Shown here: piece by piece, positions 1-12,765 of the stretch
Numbering within the stretch: position 1 is the stretch's first letter
How the letters are laid out: each line of letters starts with the position of its first letter
NCBI GenBank assembly: GCA_020086605.1
Contig: JACBWW010000008.1
Location: forward strand, 8,103,260 to 8,167,259
Direction: 5' to 3'
Length of the DNA stretch: 64,000 nucleotides
Source: Lanius collurio
Lineage: Eukaryota; Chordata; Aves; Passeriformes; Laniidae
Translations under genes and position numbers: made by a program
The notes under the pieces: generated by a model
What the model saw: the letters and a program-made list of their open reading frames with translations, nothing else
Databases searched by the model: none
What the model was told of the DNA's origin: nothing

Positions 1-2748
1 CTGTGAACATCGGCTACATTAATAGTGTAATTTTGATACATTAAATTATCTAACTACCATTTTGAGAAGTTTCTAGTCAAAGAAAGTCAAACAGTTCTTT
101 ACATTGTATTATATAAAAACATAGTAGTAAAGTTTGCTAATCATAGTTAATAATGATGAATATGTATGTAATTTCTCATGCTTCCTGCCCATAAAGATAA
201 TAAAAGACATACTTTTCTACTCTGACCTATGTGAAGGATAATGCCTGTTAATAAATAGTGTGTTTGTGAATCAAAGTACCTTTCTGTCTTTCTCAAACCT
301 CAAATGTTTTCTGAAAGAGAATTTTATTCTTATACTAAAAGTGATTTTGAAGTTTCCTTCCTCTGTATGATGATAGCAATGCCTTTGTCATTTTTGGTTA
401 GGTGTCTTAAATGAAAGTAGCAAAATATCTCTTTGTATCTCTGTCCTCTGCTCCACATTTGTAATTTTTTACTTTGTTAGCCATTTTTATTCTTATTGCT
501 GTAATTCTCAAAGGTATTAGGTTCTGTGTCAGTAAAGGAGAGAGACCAGTGTCTGTGCCCTGCAGAGGAAAGGCAGCATATCAGACCATCTCCAAGGAAG
601 AAAATCTTACACTAATGAAAGGCATGGGAATTTTGACTTTAAAATTTCTCTTTCTTTCAGAACTGCTGGCTTATTTGCTTGTGGAGAATATATAGTTGTT
701 TCTTTTGACTGTGTCTATTTTTATTGTTTAAGCAACTTTGATTTGAAAATTTATAACTAAGATGTTTTTAATTGTTCAATTGAGAAGATTAATTGAGAAA
801 ATTAACACTATCAAGAGAGGTTAAGAGATTAGTTTTGAATGTCTTCTAGGGATATTATGTAAAAATTATAGTGGTAAACAGTGTCAGGTAAATAGTGTAA
901 ACAGGAGTCTTGATAGTTCAGGCAACAGAAGACCTGAAAGATACTTTATGCTAGCTGAGCTTTGAGGATTTCATGAGGAAATTAATTTATTCAAAATTAG
1001 GCCTAGGGCAAGCTGTAAAGTGTATTAAAAAGACTAGTAAATGACAACTGTGGTCCTTGTGGTGGTATCACTGTCTCAGTACAGATAATTGGAAGAAAAT
1101 CTAGAAGCACAAAATAATAATTACAATGGAACTAATTGTTAGTAAGATACTTAAGTAAACGTAGAACTTGTTGAAGAGAAGCACAGGCAAGAGATAGTTG
1201 TCTATAAGTACAAAATAAAGATCTGGTTAACCTGGGAGTCCATCCAAACTAAGTGTTTGTCTATAATCTTAAATATAAATAGTACTTTTTCCCTGCTTCC
1301 TTTCCTCCTTTGTGATCTCACAGGACCTTTACATTTGGTACAAAATCATTTCAGTCTTTTGTCTGCCTGCATCCAGGTTTGTTTCTCTGCTTTATATTTT
1401 TTCAAGATTTCTTTTCTTTTTTGTGGTTGCATATTATCCTTGCACCTGTTATCTTAAGCAGAATATATTTTTTATGTAGCTAAAAATAATGTAATTTTTA
1501 GTAGTGTGATCCCCTACCAGATAGTAGGAAGATCTGAATAGGTCTCTTAGCAATGCCTGTATATTTTAGAAAACAGTTGTCAGAAAGGCAGATGTTTGTT
1601 GTAGACATCCCTAAACCATGGAGAGTATGTGTTACTAGATATCAGCATCTTACCATAAGACAGGTGAATGATTTTTCATTTCAGTGCATTTCCTCCTTCT
1701 TTTCTCTTGGTACATCTATACTATCAATTAAACTAAGTTTTCAGTGGAAAAATTGATAGTGGTGTGCTTAAGTGCAATATAGATATACCTGTGTAGAAAA
1801 AAATTTAATCTGCACACTTGTTATACAAGTAGCATTATGACAATAAACACCTTTTGCTTGGCAGAAACACATATGTTTATCATATTCAATTGAGCAATAT
1901 TTGAACTACAGAGCACAATGAAATTCATTGCCGTTCTCACCATAAAGCTGTCATTGCAGCACTGATAGCAGCTGATTGTTCTACAAGCACATATCAAATC
2001 TGTGCTTACCTATTTTGACATCTGTTGATGGAAGCTTTCTTCTTCTATTTAAGCTGGACAATAACCTTGATATTCCCTGTGAGCAGTAAAAGCCTACAGA
2101 TGTTGTTTTAAGAAGGATGTCTCAGCTTGCGATTTATACACCTGTCATAGCAAATTAGCAGATTAAAACTGATCATGAAACAAGCATTGACGCATTTGAA
2201 ATAGATACTCTTATGACATTAAATCTTTAATTGCTTTGTTCACAGGCTATACATATTTTCTTGTACTACATGGATGTAAAGAAATTTATTACAGTTTATT
2301 TGGTGATAATTATGTTGTTCCCTTCTCACTCACCTTCGTTCTTGGCCTCTTCCTCCCCATAATAATCCTTTAGTAACATCACTTTTCCATGAAATAGAAG
2401 TGAGCTTACAGAATAGTTATGGGAAAAGAATGTTTAGAAACATGGACAGCTTTTTATCTTTTCTTTAGAACAGGCAGACATACTCGTTTAGGAGTGAATT
2501 GCGGCACCAGCCTGAGGTATAAGCAGAAGTACTTCCTATTGCTTCAGAATGCATGGTTGAAAATATTACAAAATTTTTCAATAGCAAAAAAGTAGAATAA
2601 GAAGTAAATGAGTATACCATTTCTCAGTTGAATCAACGATGAGTTTCTAAGCCCCAACTATGCACCTGCAGCAAATTGTTATTTTGCTTGGGTTTTTTTA
2701 ACCAGTATTATAGTATGCATCTACGGTAATATGATGAAAAGTCACTAT
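1..2748. other. AT-rich non-coding sequence, probably intron
   Basis: No gene, repeat family or RNA gene is recognised. Open frames are all under 75 codons and have no family resemblance. The stretch around 1890-2110 is less AT-rich and more complex than its surroundings and could be constrained non-coding DNA, but nothing here proves it. Confidence 0.6.
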
Positions 2749-2839
2749 AAGTGAATGCATTTGTATGATAATTCTTTAATGACTGAGGCTAAGTGAATGC
2801 ATTTGTATGATAATTCTTTAATGACTGAGGCTAAGTGAC
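2749..2839. repeat. 42-bp tandem duplication, two exact copies plus a partial third
   Basis: The 42 bases at 2749-2790 recur exactly at 2791-2832, and the first bases of a third copy (AAGTGA) follow at 2833. The lack of any difference implies a recent duplication or ongoing homogenisation. Confidence 0.95.
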
Positions 2840-2847
2840 TAATGATT

Positions 2848-2853
2848 TATCTG

Positions 2854-2888
<35 letters not shown>

Positions 2889-2894
2889 GTCTAT
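2848..2894. repeat. (TATC)n tetranucleotide microsatellite
   Basis: About eight uninterrupted TATC units are flanked on both sides by TGTC variant units. It begins within 10 bases of the tandem 42-bp duplication. It is probably polymorphic in length. Confidence 0.95.
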
Positions 2895-5800
2895 TTTCCT
2901 GATGTCAGTTGGCAAGCTACTCCTTTGAAATAAATTAGTGTCTAGAAAAAAATGGGACTGGAGAATTAGTTACAAAGATTCTTCCATTACCTTTTAGCAG
3001 TGAGGTGGACCATATGAAGTAGTCGGGGGATTAAATACAACTGATAAAATTAAGGCCTTTGGCAAATGAAAACCTATTTCTGTAGCATCCCTAAGATCAA
3101 ATAGTGATTTTACAGGCACTGTAATCCAAAAAACAATCATTGCTCAGGACAACCTCAAGTTCACTTACAGTCTCCAAATACAATTACTCATGTAGAACAT
3201 AGTAGTAATTTTGAAGTGGTAGTGTAAATGGTTCCTAATTTGTGGTTGCTTTGCTTTGTTTGAATATAGTGACTATGATGTTCTTTACTAGCAACTGGTT
3301 AGGTGCTGCTATTCATATCATCAAGCAAACTGCAGTGTAAATGTGCACAGCAAAATTTTATCCTGAAAAATCTCTTCAGAGTCAGCAGATACATCTTTCA
3401 CAAAAGTGGTTTTGTTATTTTAGATGCAGCTTTATTTCATGACAGAATTATGGTTGTATTTCCATTTGATTCAGTCTAGGAAAGTACACATACTCTGAAA
3501 TTCTAAAGAAATGTAGTGTAAAATAAATCCATTGACTTGGTTAGCACTCTTTAATTTTAACAAATTGAGTAATTTCATGTTCTCCCGCGGTATTCCAAAT
3601 TCCTGTTCACAAGACACTTGTTATCAAATGGCTTATTAAGAAATTTGCCATTAATGGTCACAGAAGAATAGTTTTGCTATATGCTCAGTAATTGATATGT
3701 TTAAAATTTTATATGCTGTCCTATAAAATTAAAATTTTAAGGGCTCTGTTTCCTCCCGGATTTTGAAGTTTTTGTCATGAAATTCAAGATTTCTGGAGAT
3801 AGAAGTCAAAATTAATTTAAAAGACTCAGTGTTAGGATGGGGACTACCTCTAATTTTTTACTGCTTTTTTATTACTAGTTTACTGGTGTGTAACTTTGTT
3901 TTAAATCTTTTTCTTGATTTAAGCTATTCATGTATTAGTATCTTTAGATTTTAGCCAATAAATGAACTCTGTTTGCAGTACAGAAAAATTAGTTCTTATT
4001 TTGTATTAAAAATTAGTGATGTTTTCCAACAAACATGTCGTGCATTATAGCGTTTTCCTAACATATCATTTAGATCATCCTAAGGAAGGATGGATAAATC
4101 AGAATGCATCTACAATAGCTAAGCCTGATCTAGGTTACTGAGGGAGAAAAGTTTTATGACTTCAGAAACAGTAAAAAGCCTGGGATTTCCTCTATTTCTG
4201 TAATCTACTTATACACAACATACGATATACTTGTACTTTTTTGGCCTCTTGCAAGGCTTTCATTATGCTGAGAACCTGTCTTTGAAACCAGTTTCAACTT
4301 AACTAGAAGAAACAGCCTCTTGTTAGTATTCACATTCCGTGTTGTCGATGGAAAACTTCCTGTTAATTCAAGCAGGCTTGATTGGTCCAAATGAAAGAGC
4401 TGCTTGTCAACAGCTTCTGAAACAGTAGGTGTGCTAGAGTAGAAAGCTGGAAAATCATGAATAATTGTTTACAACAACTGTGAAGAGAAGTGTGAATACA
4501 GAGAAATCTTTCTTTGAAAACCTTTGATTTGACCAAACAGTGAAATTTGTGTGTTTTTTAAGGTAGTCTTCTTTTATTGGTTATGGAAGTATGAGAGCTA
4601 AAAGGCTTTCTTGAGTTTTATGTTTAGATTTTTAGGTATGCCAGGAAATGCTGCTGGCATTGTAAATGAAAACCCAAAACTTGCCAATGAAAGGAAAAAA
4701 AATACTGGAAGGATAACTAAATGAAGATGCTTCGGTTCTGTCGAGACGTTGCAGCAAAAATGAGAGGAAGAGGTTCTCTTCCAACCATTGCCTTTATAGC
4801 AGTCTGTAAGGCTTTGCAGGATCAATCACCAGACTCAACTGTTCCAATACCAACCTTAATTTTCATGTTAACTGGTGTTTACTGGTCATCAGAATTGCCA
4901 CAGCAACCCTGTCCTGTCTCCATTTCTGCTGTTCTTGTCTGCATTTCCGCATCCTCTGTGGTTTTTACATTCCAGTAAGAAAACCTATTATTGAAGCTTT
5001 CTCAATACACAACTTTTGTGATAAAAGGCTAATATTATCCAGGAGATACCTGCCCAGATTATTGCAAAATATAGGTTCTTTTCACATCACCCAGTCCTTA
5101 TACTGGGTGTATTAGACTTTATTTCACCCAGCAGTGAAGGTAATATTAGGATGAAGAGAAAATAATACCTGACCCAGAACAACTGATAAACCACTTTTCC
5201 TTTCCTGCAGGATTTTATTTCTAAACTAGCAAGTATTACTGGATTCAGCAACAAACAAACTTCCTCCAGACCTGTAACCTGACTCCAGGCTAAGCTGCTT
5301 ACTCCTTACCTGTAAGAGTTCTGAATGTGAATGTATGACCTGATGACTTTTTCAGTATAATTTTTTCATTGGCGTTTATTCAGACCTTGATGTTCCAGAA
5401 CTTGATCCAGACCCATCTGTTTTTCTGAGTTCCTATTGTGCAAATTTAGAATAATATGATAGTGTATGACATGGGTGTATGATGTAAAATACATTATTGT
5501 TCTTGAATTGGTACCACATTGGCAGTATTGAGTGCTGATGAGGAAATTAGTAATTCAAGTACTCAGGAAAGAGTGTGAGTGTTGTGTAGTAAATAATAGA
5601 ATGAATTCTTGACAGTAAAAGAGCAGAGCGCAAATCTGAGCTTATTGCTTTGAAAACATGAGCATAAATTTGTAATTAATAGATTGGTGTGCTGAGGGGG
5701 TACCACTGCTGATCTCTTCAATTTTGCAAAAACAAGGGCAAATACATGGCTATTACTAAAGCTAAAAGAAGAACAAAGTCTGGATTTACAGAAGAAACAG

Positions 5801-7069
5801 GAGTAAGGACAGAAGACTGATTATGTACCAACACCCTGAATTTGGAGCTGAAATCATATGTTAATGTCAGATAAACACAGTCAAAATATGTTGCTTGCAT
5901 TATATTTTTCTAATCCCTTTTCATTCTTGTGTCAGATATCATGAATTTTGTGACCTTCATCTTTTCCTTTGACAAGACCATATCAAACTATCAGATGATG
6001 GGATTGGAAGATTTTACTTACTGATTTGCCTAGACATAATTTGCTAATGGTTTTAGAAAAAAGAATATTTGCTGTCATTGTTTTCTCATGTGTCTAAGTA
6101 ACAAGGAATGTTTGTGTGTCCAGTTCTGATATAAATTCTTAACTAAGTTAGGTAGTCAGTGACTGGAATGCATTCAGGGCAGTTAAGTGCCTGCAGGAGT
6201 GGAACTGTACAGATGCCAAATTTCATTTCTTAAGAATTTTCAGTGTTAGATCTTCATAGGATACTATCTGTGAACTCATTTTCCTGCTCTTGATGTGACT
6301 GTTTATGCTACTAATTATGAATTTTCTGTAGAGAATGACCAAGGAAGAATGATTCCTGAGAGCATACCTGAGAACTGTACCCAGTTTTTAATGTATTTTA
6401 TTGAAGTCTTCATACTACATTCTTTTTGTTTATCTTCTCGTACCTGCCCTCTTTCTCCATATTGTCGTAGTGGCAGAGGTATCCCGAATTTACTAACAAA
6501 GTGGAAGGAAGGTGAGAAAAAGGGTTCATGTGAAAGGGAAATTGATGCCTTTAGTAAGAACTGTTGATAATCTAAGACATAAACCAGGAGAAGAATAAAA
6601 AGTTTGTTGTCAGGACAGTAATACCTTTTTGATAGCTTTGTTCATTGTCTTTCAATTCTGTTCTCCTGTGCTATTTCAGAGGATGTTCATAAGGTTTTCT
6701 GCCCTTTCCTTTGTGTCTCTATTGTGATTTAGGTGAACTTCAGTTTTTCTGAGGTGGGGAAAATTGGTTGCTGTAAAAATTATGTATTTTTCTGTTACTG
6801 TAATATATTGCTACATTTATGTGTTGTGGCTTCCAAGTGCATTGCAGAATAATGTATTTAACAATATTTAGAATATTTTGCTGTGCAGCCTCTGCGTTCT
6901 CCCATCTGGGAATCACGGAAGGGATTATCTGCATGGAATCACTATTATTATATGTGTCACTATTTGTGTAGCAAGTTCAGAACACCTCAGTACAGTGCAA
7001 GTTTTCTAAAACATGTAATTTCGACAATTTAATTTTTATTACTTTAGCTTTGTTGAAGGTTTATGTGTA
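2895..7069. other. Non-coding AT-rich sequence, no gene seen
   Basis: I find no recognisable exon, repeat or RNA gene. Short open frames at 4721-4978 and 6295-6567 lack matching splice signals and family features and are judged to be chance. Confidence 0.55.
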
Positions 7070-7345
7070 GAATCACAGAATGGTTTGGGTCAGAAGGGAC
7101 CTTTAAAGATCTTCTAGTTGCAACACCCCTGCCATGGGCAGGGGCATCTTCCACTAAACCGGGTTGCTCAGAGCCCCAGCCATCCTGGCTGTGCACACTT
7201 TTGGGGTGGGGCATGCACAACTTCTCTGGGCAGCCTCTTTCAGTACCTCACCACCTTCTGAGTAAAGTGCTTCTTCCTAACTTCTAATCTAAACCTGCCT
7301 TCTCTGTTGTTTTAAATCATTGCCCCATGTCCTATCACTGTCACA
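7070..7345 (-). mobile_element. CR1 LINE fragment (3' end), minus orientation
   Basis: The + strand starts with AATCACAGAATGGTTTGGGT, the reverse complement of a CR1 3' end. It continues through typical avian CR1 3' UTR text: the CCCCTGCCATGGGCAGGGGC stretch and CAGAGCCCCAGCC, followed by the degenerate end of ORF2. Only the last ~280 bases of a CR1 are present, as is usual for 5'-truncated insertions. The upper limit is uncertain, since resemblance fades after about 7345. Confidence 0.9.
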
Positions 7346-10300
7346 AGTCTAGTAGACTAGTGGCTGTTCAGCTTCACCAAGCCTGCTCTTTGCTTATAGT
7401 GGGAGAGACTTCACTGTCCCCACACTCACCCAGAGGATCTGAGAGAACTGGGAGGCTTGACTGCCTGGTGAATATTGAGGCAAGGAAGTGATAGGGCACT
7501 TCAGCCTTCACTGTTCCAATCATTACTAGTTCAGCCTGCTTGTTTATCATGGGGTAGACTCTCCTTGGACTTTCTTTTCTAACCTGTGAATTTATAGGAT
7601 CTCTCCTTGTTATTCTTCACGTCCATTGCCAAGTCCTGTTCCAGATTTTCCTTGGGTTTCCTGATACCGTCCTTAGACGTTTGTGTCATATGCCCTGTTC
7701 TCTGCTCAGTTCACATGTCCCTGCTTCCACTGGTTGTGCATTTCTCCCTTACTCCTCAGTTTGAGGAGTAAATTCTTACTCAGCCATGCTAGTTTCCAGC
7801 CTTCCTTACTCAGTTTCTTACACACAGGATAGAGAGCTCTTGAACTCTTAAGAAAAGTGGTTTTAAAGAGCTGAATTTGTTGTGTTTGATGAATGGACCG
7901 TAGAGTGCTTTGGTTCACATGGCATGGGACACATTGCATATCCTTAGGGAGGAATGTGTATTTCAAATGTCTGTGCATTTTGGTGAGTCATATTTTCTGA
8001 TTTTTGCTTTTGACTGTCAAGGTAAGAAAGTGGGAAAAACCCAGAAATAGTTTGTTTCCCCTGAATTGTGGGTCAGAAGGCAACTCCTATCACAGTTTTT
8101 CAAGAAGAACCTTAATTGAACTCTGTGTGAAAAGTTCAGTCTCTTCATGGAAGTCTCATGAGAGTGGTAAGGTTAGAGACTGCACCACTAAGGACAGGAA
8201 AGCAGTAAAGGATCAGGATAGTTGTAGTGAGTTACTGTGCATCTAAAGTGTTCTTCATGCAGTTATACAGGCTCAGTGAATCATAGTTAACTTTGTCTGG
8301 TAAAAGTAGCAGTTCATCTTTTGCAGGAAAAGCTTATAATGCTGATTGTTGTCATGACTACTGTCACTTTAATGTCTGCCTGCTTTACTCTGCAGAATAG
8401 TTCAATTTTGCACGACTTTTTGAAAACAATTTGTTTTGTCTGTCTTGTCCAGTTCTCTAGTATCTTGTGTGGTGGTTCACTGCTGATTTGCAAAATGGAA
8501 AAGCTGAGAATGTTAAAGAACTGGAAAATCATGGTAGACAAAGTTGAAGTTGTTAAAGCCTCATCCAGGAGGCCTTCTTCTTGCTCATTTTTTATCTCTT
8601 TATGTAGTCCTAGTGGTGTAAAACACAGAAGCAATTTAGCGTACTCAATCCCTGGGACTACTTGTATGCTCAAGATGAATCAGAGCATCTAGTGGATGCC
8701 ATCTTTTTTCTCTCTACCACTGCAGTCTCACCACTGTGTTGGTTTGGCATTTGATGGTTCTCCAATCAAATTTTCCCCCTTCCAAGAAAAAGAGCTCTCT
8801 TGATAATCACTTTAATCTCCCGTTCCTTACTTCTATATGTAGAAGCTATAGCCCTGTGCATGAGTCATGTAAATCTCTTCCTGTGCATTCATTGCACTCT
8901 TGAACTTTTATGTATATACAAGGTAGACTTTGTTTTGGTCATTCATTTCCTCAAGTCTTTTGGCGAAAAGGTTTAGTGTCAGTGATGTATACTATTGAAA
9001 CAGTACAGAGTTGAAATTGAGTTACTATTCTAAAGGCATAAAATGTATTTTCTTTGAAAAATGGTAAAATTACCTGATATGAAAAACCACTACTGTAAGA
9101 CTGATAACCTGTTGCAAAGGAGCGGGTACCCCTAAGAACGGCAACTTGAATTGCTGTCTGCTTTATCTGGTGGGGGGAGAGCAAAAAAATTAACTATGCT
9201 CGTCTTCATCCTCCTTGTCTTGTGAATATTTTCTTTGCTGCTCTTTGTTGTTTGTTTAGAATGTTTTTCAAATACTCAAAATTCGAGGGATTTCCTATCT
9301 ATTGTTTAGAATTCATCTTTCCTTGATGATACCTTTTATTTCCAGAATGTTCTCCTGATGATCAAGTTCCTCTCCTTTTTTGTTCCATCTCAATTTCCAT
9401 ATGCCCTTCAAAATTTGCAGACTGTTACATCTTCTTTCAATTTTCACTTAGCCAGCCTATAGCAGCATGCCAGTATTTAGCTCGGGGATCTCTTCCATAA
9501 ATTTGTCCTTACAGAGCTACTTATGGTGCTTCTGCCTTTATTTTACTGCCTGCTAATTTACCTGCTTATTTTTGTTACTGAACCAAAAGATGCATTTCTT
9601 GTAAAATGTTACTGGGATCTTATAAAGTACATACATCTTTTAATATGATGTTTTATGCTACATCTTTTCATATCTTGTTTTATGCTACTTCTTTCTTCAT
9701 CTGTATAAATCACAATTGTGTTGTTTCAATTTCTAGCTTTGATGTTGGTTAAATTATACGTACACTCCCTAAATGGCATGGGATCTTTCTCTATGCATCC
9801 AGCAACAACATTATTAGGGCATTCTGGCTTGATTTGATTGCATCTAATTTTTTCCTTTAGTTTTAATCATGTGAATAAATCCATATGTTGCTTTTTTATC
9901 TGTTGGTTTGGTGTTTATTAAAAAAAAAAACATCTCTTTTGGTCTATTTTTCTGTTGTTCTGGTGAACTGATGTGAATTTTCACACAGATATTTAACCTT
10001 AGCTTTTGGAATATCTGAATATAAGACATGCAGCTAATATGAAAAGACTATTGAGCCATCTCTGCATTTCAGTTTTCTAGTATTTTTCTAAACAATATGC
10101 TTTACTATTAGCAATTTATAGTAAAGTATATGAACATAAAGGGATTTTACAGATAAGTAGGCGTGAATGACTCAGCATCCAGTTTGTTTTTAATACATCT
10201 AGTTAGCAATTACACACTAGATACTTTCTATTAATTTAATTTTATTAAAGAAATCATGAATATAAGTTAAACAAAGAGTACCTGGGGAAGAATAAATTAA

Positions 10301-11424
10301 TAAATTAATGGTCATAATGTGCCATGGAATCACTTACCATTAAACAAAATGTCCTGGTATTTTTGCATAGTTCAAATACTTTTGCATTAAGGATATCTTA
10401 ATTCAAAACCCAATTCAAGATAGTTAATATGGTTTGTTAGATACCAGCTGTTAAGAGGGGATTTTTTAAAAAATGTGTGCTGAAAATTCCCTGGTCTCAT
10501 TTTGGGAAACTGTCTTCATTTTGAGTTGTCCATTCAATTCCAATAAAATATCAACAAGTTTTCATAGCTCTTCAGTTGCAGTTTTGTAAATAATAACCTG
10601 TTTGCTTCGTTCTTGAAGAACAACATTTGATTAGTGCGTTTTATTGACACTGAAAACAGGCCATGTGCTCTACTTCCTATTTTCTCTTGCAAGCAAGTGA
10701 ATGCCCTCTATGGTTTTTGAATGCTAAAAAAATTAAAATAGTATCCTACAAAGATATTTAAAGCAATGGTGCTTGCAAAATAGAAAGAACATTAATAATG
10801 TGTTTGCTGCTAGAGAAATATCTTTCAGGAGGGAAATAAACACAATGCAAATAAATCTCAGTTAATCTCAGTTATTATTATATGGAGATTAGTTGAATAA
10901 AAAGATAAAGATTCTGCCAGCCTTTTGCTTTTAAGCACCTGTGAGAAAGCTCTCAAGGGTATACTGTGTAAATATGAATTCTGTCACAAGCATGACTTTA
11001 AATATTTCATGAGTTCTGCTTCAAAAGCTTCTACACTGCAAACCACTTCAGTATCTATAATAAGCATATTTGAAAATAATTTTTATAAACTTGTTACTGT
11101 TTATGACTTGGCCTGTATTTAGGAAAGCAAAATTGTTCCCAAAATGCAGAAAATGTTAAAGAAAATGTCTCTTAGTGAATCATTATTAAATCATGCTTGT
11201 TTTTATTTTTACGGGACTTTATGGAGCTTTGAACTCTGTTGTTTCTCCTCATGACCTTAAAATGATTCCCCTTGTCTTTTAGAAGTTTGTTGTATGGAAT
11301 GGTGTCTCTGAACTATGAGTAGCACACACAACAGTCTTAGAAACATAGTAAGACAGTTTTTCAGACTCTAAGGCAGTTGGGTGTTTGGGAGTTCCACTGC
11401 TGAAGCAGTGTTCTGCTGTACTGT
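7346..11424. other. Non-coding sequence, no gene seen
   Basis: No exon, element or RNA gene is recognised. The overlapping frames at 8314-8692 are open on both strands, which fits low stop density by chance; neither resembles a known protein. Confidence 0.55.
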
Positions 11425-11939
11425 CACTGGCAGGACTTGTGAGGCCACAGCTGGAGTACTGAGTTCATTTCCGAGTTCCCCAGTACAAGAAGGGCACGGA
11501 CCTACTGAAAACTGTGTAGAGAACAGCCATCTCCCCAACAAGGAAGGCTGAGAGCTGGACTGGCTGTCCTGATAAAGAGAAGGCTTGGGGGATCTTGTCG
11601 ATATGGACTAATATCTAGCATGAGGGTGTAAAGAAAATGGAGCCGAGCTCTTTTCAGTGGTATCCAGTGACAGAGCAATGGGTAATTGACACCACTGATC
11701 CTCTTAGGCCCGTTGTCTACCATCCCATCATTGTCCATGAAATGAAACAATGGGTTCCATCTGAACATGAGGAAGTACATTTTTTATTTTGAGTATGACT
11801 GACCACTTAGGCAAGCTAGCCAGGGACATTGTCCATGGCAGTCTCTCCTAGGTGGCCCTGTTGCCTGTTGGATCCGGAGTTTTGGACCAAATGACTTCCA
11901 GAGGTCCCTTCCAACTTTAACCATTTTGTGATTCTGTGG
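11425..11939 (+). mobile_element. CR1 LINE fragment, plus orientation, divergent
   Basis: It begins in the part of ORF2 that reads like 'ACTTGTGAGGCCACAGCTGG' and ends with the CR1 3' UTR (TTGGACCAAATGACTTCCAG, then GGTCCCTTCCAAC and GTGATTCTGTGG). Frames are broken. A segment near 11680-11745 does not look like CR1 and may be a small internal insertion or badly decayed sequence. Confidence 0.88.
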
Positions 11940-12686
11940 TTGATTTAAAAATTAAAATGTATAGTTGATAACATCAAGCGTGATTGGTCTACCTTTTCTC
12001 AATCTTCTAATGCCAACAAAAGTGATAGTGGTAGACACAGGTGAAAAGTAAAATCAGGCTTTTTGCAAGAAGTTAGGGTAAATTCATCAATCAAGTAGTA
12101 AATAACATGTTCTTGCCCTTCTTAAAATCATCATGTGATAGATCAATTGAGGTAAGTAAGTGCTCTCAGATCTACTTCAAATCAGCATCAATAAGGACTG
12201 TGGCAGCTTATTCTGCAGGCTAACAAAAAAGGAAAGAGCTTCATAGCAATACCCTGTTTTCATTCAACCATAGGGGGGTGGCTGTTTTGCAAATTGATGA
12301 TTGCAGTATTCCTCATTAGCTAAAAATATACCTAGTGTGCTTTTTAGGGGGCTAACTTTTGACATTTTCCAATTTTATATATTTTTTTTTTTTTGCCACA
12401 CAAGTGCAAAAAGACATACTTAATGAGCTATAAAGCTTCCCTACTTGACTCTGAGAGCTGGACATTCTAAAGAGAAGCTGAATCTTGCAAAATTTAAATG
12501 GCTTAGAGTAAGTTAGCACAATGTCAGAAACAAGTATTTCTAATGTCATAGGACACACAATCTCTAATATGTGAGAAGTGCAGTACTTCTCAGACAAAAT
12601 CCGAGTATATGAATTCATTTGTATCTTCCATTCTCAGATGACAGACAGGTATAAAGCCTGTGGCTGAGAAGATGGGAAGAATCACA
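11940..12686. other. Non-coding spacer, no gene seen
   Basis: Unique AT-rich sequence with a short T run near 12380-12396. Nothing else is recognised. Confidence 0.5.
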
Positions 12687-12765
12687 TTCCTTTACCACCT
12701 GGCAGCATTCCTCCTAATGCAGTCCAGGGTAGTGCTAGCCTTCTTTATGACTAGGGTAAACAATC
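12687..12765 (-). mobile_element. Short decayed CR1 ORF2 fragment, minus orientation
   Basis: The text ATTCCTCCTAATGCAGTCCA followed by GGGTAGTGCTAGCCTTCTTT resembles the reverse complement of the CR1 ORF2 segment encoding 'K-A-N-G-I-L-A-C-I', as seen intact at 28.0 kb. Only about 80 bases are recognisable, so this is tentative. Confidence 0.5.

Noticed and set aside
8314..8692. Open frames of 119 and 123 codons on opposite strands over the same bases
   Set aside because: Both are open only because stops are locally sparse; no domain, splice site or promoter supports either.
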